DNA of 64,000 nt, from contig BQOK01000001.1 in assembly GCA_022835495.1 (NCBI GenBank), positions 2,356,001 through 2,420,000 of the forward strand. Direction: 5' to 3'. Shown here in pieces: positions 60,060 through 64,000 of this stretch. The notes beneath the pieces are model-generated. The model was given only the letters and a program-made list of their open reading frames with translations, was not told the origin of the DNA and searched no databases. The position numbers and the translations under genes are program-made. The number at the start of each line of letters is the position of its first letter. Within the stretch, counting starts at the first letter, position 1. Source of the stretch: Oscillospiraceae bacterium. Lineage in GTDB: Bacteria > Bacillota > Clostridia > Oscillospirales > Ruminococcaceae.

Positions 60060-60707
60060 ATGCTTGCTCTCGGTTTATTCGTGCTTGGTTTTTTCAGCGG
60101 CAGCGTGCTCTACAGCGCGCTTTTGCCCCGCCTGACCAAGGGCGTCGATGTGCGCGCCCTCGCGCCGGACCATAACCCCGGCGCTGCAAACGTGTTTAAA
60201 TATGCCGGCGTGCCGGTGGGCATTCTGGCGCTGGTATGCGATCTGGCAAAGGCCTATGTGCCGGTGCGGCTGGCGCTGCGCTGGCTTCCATTGGCGGATC
60301 CCGCCTTTGCCCTGGTGCTCTGCGCCCCCGTGCTGGGCCACGCTTTTTCCCCCTTTGCCCATTTCCGGGGCGGCAAAGCCATCGCCGCCAGCTTCGGCGC
60401 GCTGCTGGCGCTGCTGCCCGGCTGCACGGTGGTGCTGCCGCTGATCTTCTGGTACATATTGTTTTCCACCGCCGTCATCATCCGCCCCCATGCGGCGCGC
60501 ACCATCCTCACCTTTGTGCTGGTGGCCGCCGCAGCGGCCCGGCAGCCCTTCTTTTCGGTGCGCATGGGCGTGGTGCTCATCGCGGCGGCCGTGATCTGGC
60601 GGCATCTCCCGGCGCTGCGCGGCCAGCAGCCCGCCCTGATCCTGCTGGGCCATACCGTGTGGACCTCGCGGCATGGCAGCCCCGGCGAACGTCCCATGCG
60701 GCCTTAG
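60060..60707 (+). CDS. plsY: Glycerol-3-phosphate acyltransferase PlsY, variant active-site loop
   Basis: ATG 60060 has AAAGGAGG ahead. The 215-residue membrane protein has about five helices and the three PlsY motifs: SGSVLYSALL near the start, KGVDVRALAPDHNPGAANVF, and GHAFSPFAHFRGGKAIAASFG. The enzyme transfers acyl from acyl phosphate to glycerol 3-phosphate. Loop 2 reads APDHNPGAANV instead of the usual GSGNPGATN. It is co-directional with the glycolipid glucosyltransferase and supplies the same pathway. Confidence 0.88.
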   Translation: MLALGLFVLGFFSGSVLYSALLPRLTKGVDVRALAPDHNPGAANVFKYAGVPVGILALVCDLAKAYVPVRLALRWLPLADPAFALVLCAPVLGHAFSPFAHFRGGKAIAASFGALLALLPGCTVVLPLIFWYILFSTAVIIRPHAARTILTFVLVAAAAARQPFFSVRMGVVLIAAAVIWRHLPALRGQQPALILLGHTVWTSRHGSPGERPMRP

Positions 60708-60721
60708 CCTCCAAAAAATTT

Positions 60722-60749
60722 AAAAGCGGCTGCAAAAGCAGCCGCTTTT
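60722..60749 (+). terminator. Terminator after plsY
   Basis: AAAAGCGGCTGC pairs with GCAGCCGCTTTT around AAAA, then more T. Confidence 0.92.
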
Positions 60750-60810
60750 TTTGAGCATCTGTGTTACAATAAAGCCAGAAGGTCAATTTCTGCACTGCGA
60801 GGTGTTTTGT

Positions 60811-61359
60811 ATGGATTTTCAAGAAATCACACGTCAGGCCCGCCAGGCGGCCGCGGAGCTTCTTGCCGCCGCCAGGCTCGTGCCGGGCTCCATCCTGGTG
60901 GTCGGCTGCTCTTCCAGCGAGATCCTGGGCCGGCGCATCGGCCACGGCTCCAGCATGGAAGCCGCTGCCGCCGTGTTTGCCGGGCTGCAGCCCGTGGCCG
61001 CAGAAGCCGGGGTCTATCTGGCGGCCCAGTGCTGCGAGCATCTGAACCGCGCCATCGTGCTGGAGGCGGCGGCTTTGCCGCCGGGCGCCGAGCCGGTCAG
61101 CGTGATCCCCCAGCCCAAAGCGGGCGGCAGCTTTGCCACCACCTGCTGGCAGCACTTTGAGCGCCCGGTGGCCCTGGAGGGCATCCGCGCGGACGCCGGA
61201 ATGGACATCGGCGATACCCTCATCGGCATGCACCTGAAGCCGGTTGCCGTGCCGGTGCGCCTCAGCCTTAACCGCATCGGCGATGCAAACCTTGTGTGCG
61301 CGCGCACCCGCCCCAAATTCATCGGCGGCGCGCGGGCCGTATACGCGCCGGAGGTGTAA
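60811..61359 (+). CDS. UPF0340 / TIGR01440 family protein (YwlG-like)
   Basis: The 182-residue protein matches the UPF0340 family: SILVVGCSSSEILGRRIG, then LAAQCCEHLNRAIVLE, PQPKAGGSFAT, and DIGDTLIGMHLKPVAVPVR with PKFIGGARAVY at the end. The function of the family is unknown. ATG 60811 has GAGGTG ahead. It is 3 bp before the YggS-type gene and clearly in one operon with it. Confidence 0.9.
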   Translation: MDFQEITRQARQAAAELLAAARLVPGSILVVGCSSSEILGRRIGHGSSMEAAAAVFAGLQPVAAEAGVYLAAQCCEHLNRAIVLEAAALPPGAEPVSVIPQPKAGGSFATTCWQHFERPVALEGIRADAGMDIGDTLIGMHLKPVAVPVRLSLNRIGDANLVCARTRPKFIGGARAVYAPEV

Positions 61360-61362
61360 GCA

Positions 61363-62064
61363 ATGGATGAATTAGCCCTTCTCACCCAGCGGGTGGCCGC
61401 GGTGCGCGAGCGCATGGCCGCCGCCTGCGCCGCCGCCCACCGGCCCGAAAGCAGCGTGCTTCTGTGCGCCGCCAGCAAAACTCAGACCCCCGCCACCGTG
61501 GCCCTGGCCGCGGGCCTTCCCATCGACCTTTTCGGCGAGAACCGCGTGCAGGAGCTGGTGGAAAAACGCGCCGCGCGCGCCTATGGTCAGGTTCTCCTGC
61601 ATTTTATCGGCCATCTGCAAACCAACAAGGTAAAACAGGTGGTGGGCGCCGCCGGGCTCATCCAGTCGGTGGGGTCCGGGCATCTGCTGCTTGCCGTGGC
61701 AAAGGAAGCGCAGAAGCAGGGCCTCGTGCAGCCGGTCTTTCTCGAGGTAAACATCGGCGGCGAAGAGAGCAAAAGCGGCGTCGCCCCCGCCGAGCTGCCC
61801 CGCCTGGCCGAGCTGGCCGAGTCCCTGCCCGGCGTAACGGTCCAGGGGCTCATGTGCATCCCTCCAAAGGCCGGCACACCGGCCGCCCAGCGGCGGTACT
61901 TTGCCGCCATGCGGGATTTGTTCGACCGGCTGGCCGCCCAGCGGTTCAGCACCGTGCACATGCGCCAGCTCAGCATGGGCATGAGCGGCGATTTCGAGGC
62001 CGCTATCGCCGAGGGCGCCACCATCGTGCGGGTCGGCACCGCTCTGTTCGGCCCGCGGCAGTAA
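61363..62064 (+). CDS. YggS/PLPBP-type pyridoxal phosphate homeostasis protein
   Basis: The 233-residue protein has the PLP lysine in LLCAASKTQ (about residue 39), FGENRVQELVEK, HFIGHLQTNKVKQV, LEVNIGGEESKSGV, GLMCIPP and SMGMSGDFEAAIAEGATIVRVGTALFG. It binds PLP and keeps cofactor balance and has no known enzymatic activity. The gene follows UPF0340 by 3 bp. Confidence 0.93.
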   Translation: MDELALLTQRVAAVRERMAAACAAAHRPESSVLLCAASKTQTPATVALAAGLPIDLFGENRVQELVEKRAARAYGQVLLHFIGHLQTNKVKQVVGAAGLIQSVGSGHLLLAVAKEAQKQGLVQPVFLEVNIGGEESKSGVAPAELPRLAELAESLPGVTVQGLMCIPPKAGTPAAQRRYFAAMRDLFDRLAAQRFSTVHMRQLSMGMSGDFEAAIAEGATIVRVGTALFGPRQ

Positions 62065-62252
62065 TCCCCGCGCGGTTCTTTCCCGCGCCGCGCCCTGTTT
62101 GCCGCGGGAACACCGGCCTTTGAACAAAAAACCGATTTTCAGGGGGGAGGGCCCGCTTCCAGAATGCGGCCCCTCCCCCCTGTGTTTTCCACAGTTTCAC
62201 CGCCGGGGGTGCAAAACCCGCCGTGCAAAACGCCAAACCTCTTCGCCTTTGC

Positions 62253-62280
62253 TTGCAAACCCCCGCCGGGCGTGTATACT
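62253..62280 (+). promoter_or_regulatory. Promoter upstream of the YitT gene
   Basis: TTGCAA and TATACT are 16 bp apart. The transcript would begin near 62287 and meet a terminator at 62363. 62065-62252 shows no gene. Confidence 0.5.
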
Positions 62281-62286
62281 TATTCC

Positions 62287-62392
62287 ATACATGATTTTTT
62301 TGACAGGCAGGTGCGTTTTGCGGTGAAAATGCGGCAAACTTCGGCTTTTTATGGTATTTTTCGGCGGCAGGCTTAAGGCCTGCCGCCTTTTA
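62287..62392 (+). ncRNA. Candidate small RNA or attenuating leader ahead of yitT
   Basis: A promoter, about 75 nt of leader and a strong terminator (GGCGGCAGGC with GCCTGCCGCC, then TTTTACTTT, 62363-62392) lie 44 bp before the next start. The leader includes a possible 11-codon frame (MIFLTGRCVLR). Either a small RNA ends here or the hairpin attenuates YitT expression. Confidence 0.4.
62363..62392 (+). terminator. Terminator between the leader and yitT
   Basis: A 10-bp GC-rich stem with loop TTAAG is followed by TTTTACTTT. Confidence 0.85.
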
Positions 62393-62435
62393 CTTTATCG
62401 TAGCACCGCTGTAACAGATTGAAAGGCAGGTCCGG

Positions 62436-63302
62436 ATGAAACGATTTCATTTTCCCCACAGGCTCAAAAATTTATTGCTGGTGCTGGCGGGCAACGCGGT
62501 ATACGCCCTGGCGGTCAACATGTTTGTGCTGCCCTGCGGCCTCATTACCGGCGGCACCACCGGCCTTGCCCTGGCCGCCCAGCACTATCTGGGGCTGCCC
62601 GTGGCGGATTTTGTCCTGATCTCCAACGTGGTCATGTTCGTGCTGGGCGCGGCCATCATGGGCAAGTGGTTTGCCTTTAACACCGCGCTCTCCACCTTTT
62701 GCTATCCGCTTCTGCTCAAAGCCTTCGCCTATATCCCCGGCATCGGCAGCCTGACCCGCGACCCGCTGCTGGCCACCATTTTCGCCGGCGTGATGATCGG
62801 CGGCGCCATCGGCCTGGTGATCGGGGCGGGCGCGTCCAGCGGCGGCATGGATATCCCCCCCATTCTTCTGAACAAGTTCTTCGGGCTGCCCATTTCGGGC
62901 GTCATGTACGTGCTGGATTTCGTCATCCTGATCGGCCAGATGTCCTTTGCCGAAAAGGATCAAATCCTCTACGGCGTGCTCTTGGTGCTGCTGTACACCC
63001 TGGTGCTGGAAAAGGTGGTGCTGATGGGCCATTCCAAAATCCAGGTGAACATCCTCAGCGAAAAAAACGAGGAGATCCGCAAGATCATCCTGAATGTGCT
63101 GGACCGCGGCTGCACGGTGCTACACGCCCAGACCGGCTATACCCACGCCGAGCGGGACATGCTCATGACCATCGTGACCAACCGCGAGCTGGCAAAGCTC
63201 AACCATCTGGTGCTGGAGGCCGACCCCCAGGCGTTCATGTTCATCAACTCCGTGAACGAGGTGCACGGCCGCGGCTTCACCCTGCGCAAAATCTACAAAT
63301 AA
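62436..63302 (+). CDS. YitT family membrane protein (DUF161/DUF2179)
   Basis: The 288-residue protein has about six membrane helices (ALAVNMFVLPCGLITGGTTG and GLVIGAGASSGGMDI are family motifs). A cytosolic DUF2179 domain follows (about 200-288; NEEIRKIILNVLDRGCTVLH then TREL-like TNRELAKL). The substrate of YitT proteins is unknown. ATG 62436 has AAAGGCAGG ahead. The MATE gene follows 20 bp later, so the two are one operon. Confidence 0.92.
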   Translation: MKRFHFPHRLKNLLLVLAGNAVYALAVNMFVLPCGLITGGTTGLALAAQHYLGLPVADFVLISNVVMFVLGAAIMGKWFAFNTALSTFCYPLLLKAFAYIPGIGSLTRDPLLATIFAGVMIGGAIGLVIGAGASSGGMDIPPILLNKFFGLPISGVMYVLDFVILIGQMSFAEKDQILYGVLLVLLYTLVLEKVVLMGHSKIQVNILSEKNEEIRKIILNVLDRGCTVLHAQTGYTHAERDMLMTIVTNRELAKLNHLVLEADPQAFMFINSVNEVHGRGFTLRKIYK

Positions 63303-63321
63303 CAAGGCGGTGCGCTGCAAC

Positions 63322-64000
63322 ATGAAAATCGAAAACGATCTGGGGCGGGACCCCATTCCCCGGCTGGTGCTGCGGGTGGCCCTGCCCAGCATGCTGGCCC
63401 AGTTTGTGAGCGTGCTTTACAGCGTGGTGGACCGCATGTACATCGGCAACATTCCCGATGTGGGCAAGCTTGCGCTGGCCGGGGCCGGGGTGTGCGGCCC
63501 CATCGTGACCATGATCGGTTCGGTGGCCTTTCTTGTGGGCGTGGGCGGTTCGCCCCTCATGAGCATCCGCATGGGCGCGGGCGATCAAAAAGCCGCCCGC
63601 AAAATTTTAGCCAACTGCTTTTTGATGCTGTGCGGCCTTTCCGCCGCTCTCATGGCCCTGGCCTTCGCCACCCGCCGCTCGGCGCTGCTGCTGTTCGGCG
63701 CCAGCCCCTCCACCCTGCCCTATGCCGAGACCTACTACACCATCTATCTGTGCGGCACCCTGTTCGCCCTGCTCACCACCGGGCTGAACCAGTTCATCAT
63801 CTGCCAGGGCTTTGCCAAAAAGGGCATGTTCTCGGTGCTGCTGGGCGCGGTGCTCAACATCGCGCTGGACCCCGTGTTCATCTTCGGCCTCAAAATGGGC
63901 GTGGCGGGCGCGGCGCTGGCCACCGTGCTCAGCCAGCTTGCCAGCTGTATCTATGTGCTGCGCTTTTTGCTGGGCCCGGTGCCGCCGGTGCGCATCACCT
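63322..64000 (+). CDS. MATE family efflux transporter, N-terminal part (cut by window edge)
   Basis: From ATG 63322 the visible 226 residues hold about six helices with the MATE features PSMLAQFVSVLYSVVDRMYI, GNIPDVGKLALAGAG and GLKMGVAGAALATVLSQL. It would be a sodium- or proton-driven drug or metabolite exporter. The window ends inside the gene. Unlike the remnant at 14569 it shows no deletion so far. Confidence 0.9.
   Translation, partial: MKIENDLGRDPIPRLVLRVALPSMLAQFVSVLYSVVDRMYIGNIPDVGKLALAGAGVCGPIVTMIGSVAFLVGVGGSPLMSIRMGAGDQKAARKILANCFLMLCGLSAALMALAFATRRSALLLFGASPSTLPYAETYYTIYLCGTLFALLTTGLNQFIICQGFAKKGMFSVLLGAVLNIALDPVFIFGLKMGVAGAALATVLSQLASCIYVLRFLLGPVPPVRIT

Overview
The window is chromosomal DNA of a high-GC Gram-positive anaerobe, most likely a gut Clostridia of the Oscillospiraceae/Ruminococcaceae type. 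The evidence is the str operon order rpsL-rpsG-fusA-tuf, rpoB-rpoC with Firmicutes-like sequences, Shine-Dalgarno AGGAGG sites with many TTG/GTG starts, a Rex-type operator, lipoproteins with lipoboxes, and an integrated element carrying tet(W). Species cannot be named from the sequence alone. No rRNA, tRNA or CRISPR array was seen.

Region 1 (1-14.4 kb) is a dense signalling island. A minus-strand operon encodes a lipoprotein that fuses an extracellular solute-binding domain to the C-terminal domain of 5'-nucleotidases. It is followed by a Cache-type hybrid histidine kinase, a regulator with two GntR winged helices, and a second membrane histidine kinase cut by the window edge. Beside it lie another hybrid kinase, a second tandem-GntR regulator, and a PAS-PAS-GGDEF-GAF-PAS diguanylate cyclase. 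The last two minus-strand transcripts share a conserved 60-bp promoter block.

Region 2 (14.4-26.1 kb) is accessory DNA. It starts with a MATE pseudogene and a regulator fragment. A small AT-rich island follows (DUF4180 protein, a 41-aa membrane peptide, an HTH regulator with a related membrane tail) with a decayed relaxase remnant. Then comes an integrative mobilizable element of about 9.2 kb inserted at the 3' end of guaA. It has 12-bp core repeats, direct-repeat arm sites at both ends, int/xis, a RepA-like ATPase, a small mobilization protein, a MobV relaxase with a candidate oriT, tet(W) with its leader attenuator, a methyltransferase, and an HTH regulator.

Region 3 (26.1-48.1 kb) holds core genes: guaA (with an eroded glutaminase domain), tuf, fusA, rpsG, rpsL, then a six-gene cell-surface operon (two large polytopic membrane proteins, a LUD protein, a membrane-anchored protein, a phosphodiester glycosidase, a secreted PIG-L deacetylase), then rpoC and rpoB.

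Region 4 (48.1-64 kb) has an Rrf2 regulator with its palindromic operator, two ECF sigma/anti-sigma pairs flanking a Rex-type-controlled lactaldehyde reductase, a TetR regulator, a lipoprotein with a DHHW protein, a c-di-GMP phosphodiesterase with degenerate GGDEF, a serine recombinase, a glycolipid glycosyltransferase next to PlsY, UPF0340 and YggS proteins, a possible small RNA or attenuator ahead of a YitT membrane protein, and the start of an intact MATE transporter.
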